Positions 43,077 through 51,239 of a DNA stretch of 64,000 nucleotides are shown here, piece after piece. Below the pieces are notes generated by a model. It did no database searches and was not told the origin of the DNA. It saw only the letters and a program-made list of their open reading frames with translations. Each line of letters starts with the position of its first letter. The stretch's first letter is position 1. Position numbers and translations under genes: made by a program. Source of the DNA: Dorea_A amylophila (GTDB taxonomy: Bacteria > Bacillota > Clostridia > Lachnospirales > Lachnospiraceae); assembly GCF_025567265.1 (NCBI RefSeq), contig NZ_JAOQJW010000005.1, positions 1 to 64,000 on the forward strand, read 5' to 3'.

Positions 43077-43092
43077 AAAGTCAAATGACTTT
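43077..43092. promoter_or_regulatory. Palindromic operator candidate
   Basis: AAAGTCA-aa-TGACTTT, perfect 7-base arms, in the leader upstream of ssb and the XRE gene. A likely binding site for a dimeric repressor such as the XRE protein at 42124. Confidence 0.4.
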
Positions 43093-43420
43093 GCAAGATG
43101 CAAAAGATTCGTGATATTTTTTTACATTTTTATCATTTTTTCTTTTACTTTCGTTAGTCCCTTCATATACTCTGTATTGGGAGCGACAAAATCGGACATG
43201 ATTTTGGGAAATTTTGAAAAATAATTATTCCTCTACCTATAAAGCGTTGGAAATGGTATTTACCAACCCCTTTTTGCAAGTTTTTTGTACATAAATGAAA
43301 TACTTCTTCGCTAGTTGCATATTCCAGAGAACGTGAGGACATGGATTTTCTTGAAAAATCATTTTTCCACTAATCACATGTGGCAGAATGTATAAAGTCA
43401 GATGATTTTGAAAAAAAGCA

Positions 43421-43454
43421 AAAAAATAGGCACTAACCACTTATGGTTAATGCC
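43421..43454 (-). terminator. Terminator after the methyltransferase fragment
   Basis: Minus-strand stem GGCATTAACC/GGTTAGTGCC with one mismatch followed by TATTTTTTT. Confidence 0.75.
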
Positions 43455-43468
43455 CTTTGGGGTAATCA

Positions 43469-44008
43469 TTATTTTTCTTTTGTCAATTTCTGATACATTC
43501 TCATTAATTCAGCAACACAGTCTGCTTCTGACATTTTAATGCTAAATCCATAAGCATGCATCACTGCTCTGTTATTTGCTTTATGTGCTTTCAGTAATTC
43601 TGTTGGCATTGTCAAAGGATCATAAAGATCTGCAAGATTGCTATCTGTATAAAGTGCTCTAGCATTCAAGATAGCCTGTGCCGTTTTTCTTATCTTTTCC
43701 TTTTGATCATTTGTTGGAGAAGGCCAAGGGAAATTATTATAAACAATCATATTAGAATAACTATAATCACTCTTTAGTCGACCACATACTGCTCTGGTCC
43801 ATGCCATATGAACATTGGACATTAGTATTCCAAACTCGTAACTTGTGGCTGACGGCATTGTAAAAAGTTTATCGCCTGGAATTATTTCTCCTTCAAGATA
43901 ATCCATCGGAATATATCTTCTGTTTTGCGAAGACACCTTTGGTATTGCAATATATGGCGAATACTGTGCAAGTTCTTTCCGTTGTCTTTCATCAAGCAAA
44001 AGTATCAA
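43469..44008 (-). pseudogene. MmeI-like (type IIL) restriction-methyltransferase C-terminal fragment
   Basis: 179 residues, no N-terminal nuclease or methyltransferase. The target-recognition region is visible (IPKVSSQNRRYIPMDYLEG, FTMPSATSYEFGILMSNVHMAWTRAVCGRLKSDYSYS, YNNFPWP) with the C-terminal helical part. The frame continues upstream (KYEKLAVFDISESGREIGEK) to a stop without a start codon. A decayed defence gene next to the peptide-resistance cargo. Confidence 0.7.
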
Positions 44009-44170
44009 CTTTTCTCCAATCTCTCTGCCGGATTCAGATATATCAAATACAGCTAATTTCTCATATTTTCATCTCACAATTAACCCTATATATTTGCTGT
44101 GCGACGTTTTTTTTTCTTTTGCCGTCGAGTGGCAGATGTTTTATACTATGTCACTTTCATAAAGTTCTCT

Positions 44171-44668
44171 TTATCCTTTATTACTTTTCTGTTTTGTCTG
44201 ATTTAAAAGCAAGATAACCAAAACAGAAATAGCTATACTGCATAGAATGTATGTCCAATTCAAATATGATAGATTGATTAAATTCTGTGCTGATTGATTT
44301 TTAATGAAGTTTGTGTATGATGCGTTACTCTTAATCGCTTCCATAACTCCTAAAACATTTATCGGGCTTAAATTGTATAAGTACGCACCAAATAAATATA
44401 TCGCTATTTTTTCAACAATGGACGGTATTAAAATAGCCGATGCAGAAAGCCATAATGGACATTGCTTGTGGGATTTCTGTAAATATACTGCCCCCAAAAG
44501 ATATGGCAATACCGCAAGGCAACAGCCCAAAATGACAATATTCTGATGAAGCCCAAAGAGGGCGAAGAATACACGGATAAAAAGATATGTTCCAAATATA
44601 ATCAACCAATCAATGAGCAAGCCTTTTATTGGTGTGCGCTCTTTTATTGTTTCGTTTTGTAACTGCAT
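44171..44668 (-). CDS. Membrane protein of the Bce-type operon
   Basis: About 165 residues from the ATG at 44668 (GGGAGG upstream). Four to five membrane segments; no recognised family. It is four bases downstream of the kinase gene and thus the last gene of the ATPase-permease-regulator-kinase operon. It may be an accessory resistance protein; unproven. Confidence 0.6.
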   Translation of the reverse strand: MQLQNETIKERTPIKGLLIDWLIIFGTYLFIRVFFALFGLHQNIVILGCCLAVLPYLLGAVYLQKSHKQCPLWLSASAILIPSIVEKIAIYLFGAYLYNLSPINVLGVMEAIKSNASYTNFIKNQSAQNLINLSYLNWTYILCSIAISVLVILLLNQTKQKSNKG

Positions 44669-44672
44669 TTCA

Positions 44673-45719
44673 TTACCTCCCAAATGGACGCTCCACTTTC
44701 GGGAACGTCAAGGTTACAGTTGTTCCACCGCAAGAATTGTTTTTTAGCTCCACCGTGATAGACAGGTCAGTTGCCATTTTCTGAACAAGGTATAACCCCA
44801 TACCCGTAGAACGACTAAGGTAACTGCCCGTATCTCCAGTAAACCCCTTGTCGAAAACAAAAGGTAAGTCAGACAACGGTATGCTTGTGCCGTTGTCTTT
44901 CATAGATAAAGAAATCTGTTCATTATCCGCACTATCAGCAATGGAAAAGAGAAGTCGAGGAGCAGGATTGTTCCCCGTATATTTCACACTATTGCTGATT
45001 ATCTGTCCTAAAATGAACATCAAACCTTTTTTGTCAGAAATCACTTGAGCATCGTTTTCGGTATATTCAACAGAAAATCCAGCTTCTTCAAGAAGCGTTA
45101 AATTATCTTCAACTGCTTCACGACAAATTTCAAGAATTGAAAGCGGCTCAAAAAAGTAATCCTTATGAGTAGCCCCAAGCCTTGAAAAGTATAGAATTTG
45201 TTCTATATCCTGTCGGGTATGGTCGCGTACATACAGCATACGGGTATGAACCAAAGGGGACATTTCATCTTTTCGATTGTCCAGTAGCAAGGTCATAAGG
45301 GATAGCGGCTTTTTGATTTCATGTACCCAATTTTCAATGTAGTGTTGATAATCTGTAACTGTAATTTTCTGTTCGTTGATATATTCCTGCTGCGTCCTCA
45401 AATGCTGCCCCAATTCACAGATATAAGGGCGTAATACTGCGGGAACAGCTTCACACAGTAAGTATTCGTTGGTATCGTCTGGCTCCAATAGAAAACGCCG
45501 AAAAATAGCGTCTGTCTTGTTGCGTTTTCTGATTGATATAGCAAGCGGGATAGCAAGTGTGGCAAATGATACGAAAATGATCAATGCAACATAATTGATA
45601 AAATAATCTGGATTAGCCAGCCAGGCAAGGAATATAAAGAATACGTCCAAACAGGCAAGTGTGATAATCCATACACGATTAGAGGAAATATAGGTTAAAA
45701 ATATTTTTAGCTTCTTCAT
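44673..45719 (-). CDS. BceS-like intramembrane-sensing histidine kinase
   Basis: 348 residues. Two close membrane segments near the N-terminus with almost no external loop, the mark of the intramembrane-sensing BceS group. Histidine box WVHEIKKPLSLMT, N box IISNSVKYTG, G box STGMGLYLVQKMA. Receives its signal from the BceAB-type transporter encoded in the same operon. Overlaps the response regulator by four bases. Confidence 0.88.
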   Translation of the reverse strand: MKKLKIFLTYISSNRVWIITLACLDVFFIFLAWLANPDYFINYVALIIFVSFATLAIPLAISIRKRNKTDAIFRRFLLEPDDTNEYLLCEAVPAVLRPYICELGQHLRTQQEYINEQKITVTDYQHYIENWVHEIKKPLSLMTLLLDNRKDEMSPLVHTRMLYVRDHTRQDIEQILYFSRLGATHKDYFFEPLSILEICREAVEDNLTLLEEAGFSVEYTENDAQVISDKKGLMFILGQIISNSVKYTGNNPAPRLLFSIADSADNEQISLSMKDNGTSIPLSDLPFVFDKGFTGDTGSYLSRSTGMGLYLVQKMATDLSITVELKNNSCGGTTVTLTFPKVERPFGR

Positions 45720-46399
45720 AATCGCACCTGCTCTTTCAAGCGGTAGCCTTGTCCGCGTACTGTTTCTATCCGTTCTTCAAGACCAAATTCACGGAGCGTT
45801 TTCCTCAATCGCGTAAAAGTTACTTGCAGCGCATTTTCGTCAATGCATTCTTCCGTTCCCCAAAGCACGTTGCACAGCTCATGTTTGGTAACAAGATTAG
45901 GGCTTTTCTTCAAAAGCGCAAGCAATATTTTTCCCTCATTGGGTGGCATGAGGGAAGAACTCTTCCCCACATAAATTGTAAAGGTGTTTGGGTCAAGTAA
46001 AAATCCGTTCCCGTCCAGTAAGCCTTGCCGTATCTGTTCCTCTTTGCGTCGTAATAAATTTTTAATGCGGGCAAGCAGGCGCTCTATATTACACGGCTTT
46101 GTTAAGTAGTCATCAGCTCCCAATCCTAATGCGTGAAGTTCGTCCTGCAATTTATCTCTTGCTGTCAATACCAACACTGTTCCAAGCTGCTTTGCTTTTA
46201 ATTCTTTGCAGATTTCAAAGCCGGAATGAAATGGAAGATTTATGTCGAGTAAAACCAAATCGGGGGAATACTCTGTAATTTCCGGTATTGCGTTTTCAAA
46301 ATCAAATAACGAGGCTGTTTCATACCCCGACTTTCTCAATAAATCCGTCAGTTCTTCCCGCATATAAACATCATCTTCAACTACCATAATTCGTGCCAA
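45716..46399 (-). CDS. BceR-like OmpR-family response regulator
   Basis: About 227 residues. Receiver with VVEDD, phosphoacceptor LVLLDINLPF, LTARD and TKPC; winged helix at the C-terminus (VTKHELCNVLWGTEECIDENALQVTFTRLRKTL). The likely start is TTG at 46399 with GGAGG at 46406-46410; no in-frame ATG has comparable spacing. Regulates the transporter, probably through the inverted repeat at 49421-49437. Confidence 0.88.
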   Translation of the reverse strand: MARIMVVEDDVYMREELTDLLRKSGYETASLFDFENAIPEITEYSPDLVLLDINLPFHSGFEICKELKAKQLGTVLVLTARDKLQDELHALGLGADDYLTKPCNIERLLARIKNLLRRKEEQIRQGLLDGNGFLLDPNTFTIYVGKSSSLMPPNEGKILLALLKKSPNLVTKHELCNVLWGTEECIDENALQVTFTRLRKTLREFGLEERIETVRGQGYRLKEQVRL

Positions 46400-46427
46400 T
46401 ACGACCACCTCCTTTCACGTAAGCCTG

Positions 46428-48578
46428 TTATGAATTAGGCTTGTAATTTATTTTTCCGATTTCCCGTGTAGCTGTCCGCGCAACAGCCACACCGTAAATT
46501 GCCATAATAAGAACGACAGTAAATGCCATAATAATCAACAACGGATAAGATTGCCCGATCCTTGTGCTGTCAGAGTATAAATGCTGCTGCATTGCATAAA
46601 GACCAACCGTACCACTTATACAAGCCAACATTAGGGGGAGTAGAAAATACCATAAAACTTGTTTATAAATTGACCGTTTTATCTGTTCTCGCCTCGCACC
46701 CAAAATTGAGAGTGTCAAATATCTTGATTTTGTCGATTGCATTTGTGTTAAGAATTGCAAAGCAAGCAATGCACACGCGATAATCAATAGCATAAAGCCC
46801 ATATATAAAGTCATGTAACTCCCGGAGATAAGATAAAATAGTTGCCGCCCGAAATTATCAAGATAGCTTTCGTAATACAGACCGGACGGCTTCAGCAAAT
46901 CGCGTGCTTCCATAACGGACAGCATCAGTCCGTTTGCTTCTACAATCTCATTCGGAATACAGAAATTCCAATATACAGAACAGGTGTCCGGGTCTACATA
47001 GTTATGATATATCTCGTCGGAAACAATCAATGCGGTTACAATTTTAACATTTTCATCAGCAGTAAGTCCTTTCATCGGTACAGACGGAACAAGTGTAACT
47101 GACTTTTTGTCAATGGAAATCAACGCATTACCGCTTGTCTGTGCGTTCTCTGCAATCCTGTCTAACAGAGCAACGGTATCTTCCTGTTCATCTTCTAAAA
47201 AGTCCGGGTTGAGGTAAAAAACAGCTTCGTCATTTTCAAGATTTATTTGCTTTTCTCCTGCGGCTTCCAACAGGCGATTATATGATGAAACTGGGAGCAT
47301 ATAAGGAGAAACACTCCCCGTATCAATAAATCCAAGCAGATTAAGGGCTGCGGGTTGATGTGAACCAAATTCGTAACTGGCAGCTTCTTGTGTCGCAGGG
47401 TCTATTACACCCTCTGGCAAGTTTTGAACAATCTCTTTTCTTAATACAGACCAGTCAACAAAGGATTTCATTTCCCCGGAAGCAGGACGTTTCATGTTCC
47501 CTGTTTCCATACGGTTAAGATTAGCTACATAAACTCGCATTTGGTCGTCGGAAAGGTATTGCTCAACATTCTGTTCTTCGCCCATTACTGTAAAATCATA
47601 AACAGCAGAAGTTCTTGTTAATTCATTCCCATGCGACATAATAGTTGCAGAACCATTTGCAATAAACATAATGGTAAGCATCATCAGAATAGACGCAACA
47701 CTAATTGAAATATATTTATAAACAACATTCTCGTGAAGCTGTCGCAAAGTAAATACATAAAGTCCATTTGTCGCTTTCCGTTTGTTAGAAGCAGCTACTA
47801 TACTTAAAAGCCGGGCAATGCCTCGGATAAAAAGAATTGTTCCAACAATTCCAAGCAGGACAGCAACAAGCAGCATTACACCACCGCCAGTCATGAAGTG
47901 TTCTATGACAACCCAGTATGCAACAAGTAAAACTGCCGTACCAATTACAAGGGATAGCAAACTTCCGTGTGTGCTGCCCGTGTGTTGTTTTTTTCCCATT
48001 TCTCCATAAAGCAGTTGGTGGACTTCTTTCTTAAACAATTTTCCGCATAGTATAAACAACGCCACACATTGGATGATTAAAAATCCCAATATCGTAAAGA
48101 AAACTGCGCTTAATGAAAAACTTGATTGATGTGCAATAACACCGTGTCCGACTAAACGTGCCGTTGCAAGGCTGATAACTTCGGATAGAAAACCACCGCA
48201 GATAAGTCCACCCAAGAGGGCGACAAGTGAAGTGATAAGCCCCTCCGTCATAATTTGCGTAAATAATCGGGTCTTTGTCATACCAAACATCAAATATAAT
48301 CCTAGTTCCCGGCTGCGACATTCGAGCTGATACTTATTTGCAAATACTACAAGGAAAAATACAAATAATAATGCACAAACATAGACAGTAGGTAAAAGGT
48401 TTGTAAGCAGCCGTTCCACGGCATCGCTTTCAAGGCTGCTTAAAAAGCGTATAACGTCCTGCGCTCCGAGAGAAAGCACAATGTAAAATGCCGCTACCGC
48501 CGTTACCATTGTCAGAAAGTAAATCAGATTTTCATTGCGGCTACGTTTGGAATTTCTCCATGCAAGGTTAAAGAACAT
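46428..48578 (-). CDS. BceB-like ABC permease
   Basis: 716 residues, ten membrane segments with the BceB layout: four-helix N-terminal FtsX block (MFFNLAWRNSKRSRNENLIYF start), a ~230-residue external domain between the later helices, and C-terminal FtsX block (MQSTKSRYLTLSILGARREQI). Members confer resistance to bacitracin, nisin or similar cell-wall peptides and act as the sensor for the kinase. Starts within the end of the ATPase gene. Confidence 0.88.
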   Translation of the reverse strand: MFFNLAWRNSKRSRNENLIYFLTMVTAVAAFYIVLSLGAQDVIRFLSSLESDAVERLLTNLLPTVYVCALLFVFFLVVFANKYQLECRSRELGLYLMFGMTKTRLFTQIMTEGLITSLVALLGGLICGGFLSEVISLATARLVGHGVIAHQSSFSLSAVFFTILGFLIIQCVALFILCGKLFKKEVHQLLYGEMGKKQHTGSTHGSLLSLVIGTAVLLVAYWVVIEHFMTGGGVMLLVAVLLGIVGTILFIRGIARLLSIVAASNKRKATNGLYVFTLRQLHENVVYKYISISVASILMMLTIMFIANGSATIMSHGNELTRTSAVYDFTVMGEEQNVEQYLSDDQMRVYVANLNRMETGNMKRPASGEMKSFVDWSVLRKEIVQNLPEGVIDPATQEAASYEFGSHQPAALNLLGFIDTGSVSPYMLPVSSYNRLLEAAGEKQINLENDEAVFYLNPDFLEDEQEDTVALLDRIAENAQTSGNALISIDKKSVTLVPSVPMKGLTADENVKIVTALIVSDEIYHNYVDPDTCSVYWNFCIPNEIVEANGLMLSVMEARDLLKPSGLYYESYLDNFGRQLFYLISGSYMTLYMGFMLLIIACALLALQFLTQMQSTKSRYLTLSILGARREQIKRSIYKQVLWYFLLPLMLACISGTVGLYAMQQHLYSDSTRIGQSYPLLIIMAFTVVLIMAIYGVAVARTATREIGKINYKPNS

Positions 48579-49350
48579 TTGCGCTCCCTCCTCCCATTTG
48601 CGCCATTACCTGTAATATGCGCGCATAAAATTCTTCCCGTGTTTCTGTCGGAACTTTGCGACGCAATTCATGGAAAATAACGCCGTCCTGTATGAACAAA
48701 ATGCGGGAACAGAAACTTGCTGCGTTAGGGTCATGCGTAACCATTAAAATGGTACGTCCTTGCACTTGGTTGACTTCCTGTAATTTTTCCATAAGCAACC
48801 GTGCAGCTTTTGTGTCTAATGCGCCTGTCGGCTCATCAGCCAAAATAATATCTGGATTAGAAATCAAACTACGGGCTGCGGCTACACGCTGCTTTTGACC
48901 GCCGGACATTTGCGCCGGAAACTTTGAAAGAACATCAGTAATTCCAAGAAATCCGGCTATATCATTTAGGTGCTTTTCGGCTATGGAACTATCTATATTG
49001 TGAATGGATAAGGGCAACAGAATATTTTCTCTGCCTGTCAAATTATCAAGCAAAGCAAAGTCTTGAAACAGATAACCAATTCTATTTCCACGGTATTCCG
49101 CTAACTTAGCACCGTCAAAGGCACTTATATTCGCCCCGGAGAGCAAAATTTGTCCAGAGGTAGGTTTAATGACCGTAGCAATACAATTTAATAATGTTGT
49201 TTTCCCGGAACCGCTGGCTCCCATAATTCCCAAATATTCGCCACTTAGAACATCAAAGGTAATTCCGTTTAGTGCTTTTGTGGGAACGCCCTCTTTGGAA
49301 TATGCTTTGTGCAGGTCGCGTACTTCTAAAAGTTTTTTTGTATAATCCAT
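48568..49350 (-). CDS. BceA-like ABC ATPase
   Basis: About 260 residues from the ATG at 49350. Walker A GASGSGKT, signature MSGGQKQRVA, Walker B IILADEPTGALD, typical of the MacB/BceA group. First gene of the operon ATPase-permease-regulator-kinase-membrane protein. Eleven-base overlap with the permease. Confidence 0.9.
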   Translation of the reverse strand: MDYTKKLLEVRDLHKAYSKEGVPTKALNGITFDVLSGEYLGIMGASGSGKTTLLNCIATVIKPTSGQILLSGANISAFDGAKLAEYRGNRIGYLFQDFALLDNLTGRENILLPLSIHNIDSSIAEKHLNDIAGFLGITDVLSKFPAQMSGGQKQRVAAARSLISNPDIILADEPTGALDTKAARLLMEKLQEVNQVQGRTILMVTHDPNAASFCSRILFIQDGVIFHELRRKVPTETREEFYARILQVMAQMGGGSANVL

Positions 49351-49420
49351 TCTTAACACCTCTTTTTTGTTCATACTTTTTTACAATTAAAATTTTACTA
49401 CACAAAGCATAAATACACCA

Positions 49421-49437
49421 CTTACATTTGATGTAAG
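49421..49437 (-). promoter_or_regulatory. Likely BceR-type operator
   Basis: Perfect inverted repeat CTTACAT-ttg-ATGTAAG (TTACA-N5-TGTAA core) about 70 bases upstream of the ATPase start. It resembles the TNACA-N4-TGTAA site of BceR-like regulators. Confidence 0.65.
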
Positions 49438-49594
49438 GTTCCTTTGTTTGAATTTCACCGCTATTCTTTATGCTGCTTTTCATCTGTCACCAGACATTCT
49501 ATCTTCTACAAAATATTCACTATATATCATAGTCGGTTGACCGAGTAATAACAACACACTATTTACCATCTATCATATTTATCCGCATTAAAAA

Positions 49595-49620
49595 AGGACG
49601 CAGGATTTCTCCCACGTCCT
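49595..49620 (-). terminator. Terminator after the HNH-nuclease fragment
   Basis: Stem AGGACG/CGTCCT with a T-run on the minus strand. Confidence 0.7.
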
Positions 49621-49662
49621 CACATCTATCTGGCTTTATCTTCTCTTACTTTCGGTGCTTCC

Positions 49663-49848
49663 TTATGTGCCGCTTCCTGCTTCCACCGGATCATATGGTT
49701 GGTTATGATAAGTTTCAAATAATCTTCCCCACTCAATCCCACGCATTTCACTTTCCACATCACTAAATACACCAGAAATCCAGTCTATCACACTTGTAAA
49801 ATATGTTTTCAATTCCTGTATGTCTGTATCATGACGGTGCTGGCTCAT
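49663..49848 (-). pseudogene. HNH/DUF262-type endonuclease fragment
   Basis: 61 residues. IDWISGVFSDVESEMRGIEWGRLFETYHNQPYDP resembles a segment preceding the HNH motif in DUF262 (GmrSD-like) restriction proteins; everything else is gone. Ends at a terminator. Identification from memory of the segment, so moderate. Confidence 0.5.
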
Positions 49849-49879
49849 ATATGCTTCAACATCTTCATCTACCCCTTCA

Positions 49880-50056
49880 CTATTTTAAATATCTTCGGTA
49901 ACTATCCAGAACTGAATCTGTAACACCGCTTTTATAGATTTTACGGATATCAACAATCTGTTCATCTTTCAGAAGTTTCAACCAATCCAGTAAATCTTTT
50001 CTGCTGTTTGCGAAATTGCAACATCTTCCATCAGCATATTCAATCCTGTATCTCAT
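49880..50056 (-). CDS. Small element protein (58 residues)
   Basis: MRYRIEYADGRCCNF..., then SRKDLLDWLKLLKDEQIVDIRKIYKSGVTDSVLDSYRRYLK-type helices (written in part). AGGAGG five bases before the ATG at 50056. Looks like a real small gene between TnpV and the HNH fragment; similar short proteins occur in Lachnospiraceae elements. Function unknown. Confidence 0.65.
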   Translation of the reverse strand: MRYRIEYADGRCCNFANSRKDLLDWLKLLKDEQIVDIRKIYKSGVTDSVLDSYRRYLK

Positions 50057-50065
50057 ACGCTCCTC

Positions 50066-50449
50066 CTATACATATACCAATTCACTCAATACAATTTCCT
50101 GCACACGATTCTCGACATTATTACACTGTCGCACCCACTCCATAGGATTACATGCTTTTAATTCCTCTGTAACTCCCTCCGCACTTCGTATTTGTGCCTC
50201 AATCAATTCATACCGTTCCTGTGCCTGTTCATTCAGATCTGCCAGATAGCTGTCCAATTTCCCAGTCAACAGAAGATAAGAATACATACCTGATTTATAG
50301 TTTTTCATATATTCTTTTCGAAGCATTCCCCAGTACCCAATCGGTCTGGTTTCTTCCGGTAATGATAGCACTGGCAGGTAATAATCTCCTACCAACACAT
50401 AATCTAATCCATTCCTGTCATCATGTAGTATTTTTCTCTGATTGCTCAT
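50066..50449 (-). CDS. tnpV: TnpV family transposon protein
   Basis: 127 residues from the ATG at 50449 (GGAGG eight bases upstream). Family features: YVLVGDYYLPVLSLPEE, PIGYWGMLRKEYMK, SLLLTGKL-like YLLLTGKLDSYLADLNEQAQERYE, and VTEELKACNPMEWVRQCNN. TnpV accompanies Tn4451/Tn5397-type elements; its role is unknown. Confidence 0.85.
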   Translation of the reverse strand: MSNQRKILHDDRNGLDYVLVGDYYLPVLSLPEETRPIGYWGMLRKEYMKNYKSGMYSYLLLTGKLDSYLADLNEQAQERYELIEAQIRSAEGVTEELKACNPMEWVRQCNNVENRVQEIVLSELVYV

Positions 50450-50463
50450 GTTCTTCTCCTCCA

Positions 50464-50691
50464 TCAAATCTTTCTCTTCTCTCTCAGATATGCTTCAAAT
50501 ATACTTCTTCGAATCAACACCTTTTTCCCAATTTTATATACTGCCCCTGCTTCATGTGCCATACGGACAACGGGTTTGATTCCCAGTCTGTAGTATTCGC
50601 ACGCCATGTTATAGGTCACGTAATCATGGCGCATAAATTCCAGATCTTCATCATCGATTTCATCTGAAAACATCCATACATTACCGCTCAT
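50464..50691 (-). CDS. DUF6462-like small protein, second type
   Basis: 75 residues from the ATG at 50691 (AAGGAG upstream). After an acidic start (SDEIDDEDLEFMRHDYVTYNMACEYYRLG) the pattern AHEAGAVYKIGKKVLIRRSIFEAYLREKR follows, the same helix-turn-strand-helix as DUF6462. Overlaps the upstream gene by 11 bases. Confidence 0.65.
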   Translation of the reverse strand: MSGNVWMFSDEIDDEDLEFMRHDYVTYNMACEYYRLGIKPVVRMAHEAGAVYKIGKKVLIRRSIFEAYLREKRKI

Positions 50692-50950
50692 CCGTCTTCT
50701 TCTCCTTATCATTTCCTGTTGCCGGTTCATGAAAACGCTCCAGATAGTCATCAAAAATATCCCGGTTAATCAATACGGTTCCATCTATTCTGTAAATTGC
50801 ACCTGCATCACTGGCGAGTTCAAAAAGTTTCTTATGAGAAATGCTGTAAATAATCTCTGCCTGTTGATAACGCAGATACTGTCGGCGTAATTTTCTAAGC
50901 TGCTCTGGTACTTCCTTCATACTTGTAATTGGTTTATAACTTTTACCCAT
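50681..50950 (-). CDS. DUF6462 protein
   Basis: 89 residues from the ATG at 50950 (GGAGG upstream). Contains YLRYQQAEIIYSISHKKLFELASDAGAIYRIDGTVLINRDIFDDYLERF, a full DUF6462 domain. First gene at the cargo end of element 1; overlaps the next gene. Confidence 0.75.
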   Translation of the reverse strand: MGKSYKPITSMKEVPEQLRKLRRQYLRYQQAEIIYSISHKKLFELASDAGAIYRIDGTVLINRDIFDDYLERFHEPATGNDKEKKTDER

Positions 50951-51067
50951 GATGTTTTCCTCCAAAATTAGATTTGCTGTTTTACAGAAGCTGACTGCCG
51001 GGATATAACTTTCCAGGGCCGAATCATCAGACGCGCCACTGGCGCCTCTTTGATATGCAACGCAAAA

Positions 51068-51099
51068 AAGCACCTCTTAGATTAACTCTAAGAAGTGCT
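51068..51099. terminator. Hairpin near the cargo end of element 1
   Basis: Stem AGCACcTCTTAGA/TCTAAGAaGTGCT, one mismatch, five-base loop. Confidence 0.6.
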
Positions 51100-51174
51100 C
51101 TTACTTCATTGCCAAACCTGTGTCCTTTCACCTGAAATTCGTCATGCTTCATAACGATTCATTATTATCCCAAA

Positions 51175-51200
51175 TTTTGTTGTCAAATTGTTGTCAAATG
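51175..51200. repeat. Integrase arm-type repeats, distal end of element 1
   Basis: Two adjoining TTGTTGTCAAA units, matching the CTGTTGTCA units near the integrase (35057-35112). They lie 40 bases from the metG fragment stop codon. Confidence 0.55.
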
Positions 51201-51239
51201 CGGTCTGACATCATGGTTTTAGACATTTAATATTTAATT

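Larger units (their letters stand above)
42801..43468. other. Long leader region upstream of ssb
   Basis: About 670 bases without a large gene. Holds a possible 20-codon frame with a good ribosome site, a TTGACA-like element (43030-43035 complement), a 7-2-7 palindrome (43077-43092) and, at the right, a terminator for the methyltransferase fragment. Such long structured leaders are usual before transfer operons. Confidence 0.5.

Noticed and set aside
43237..43440. 67-codon minus-strand frame
   Set aside because: Aromatic-rich translation of AT-rich intergenic DNA; no ribosome site.
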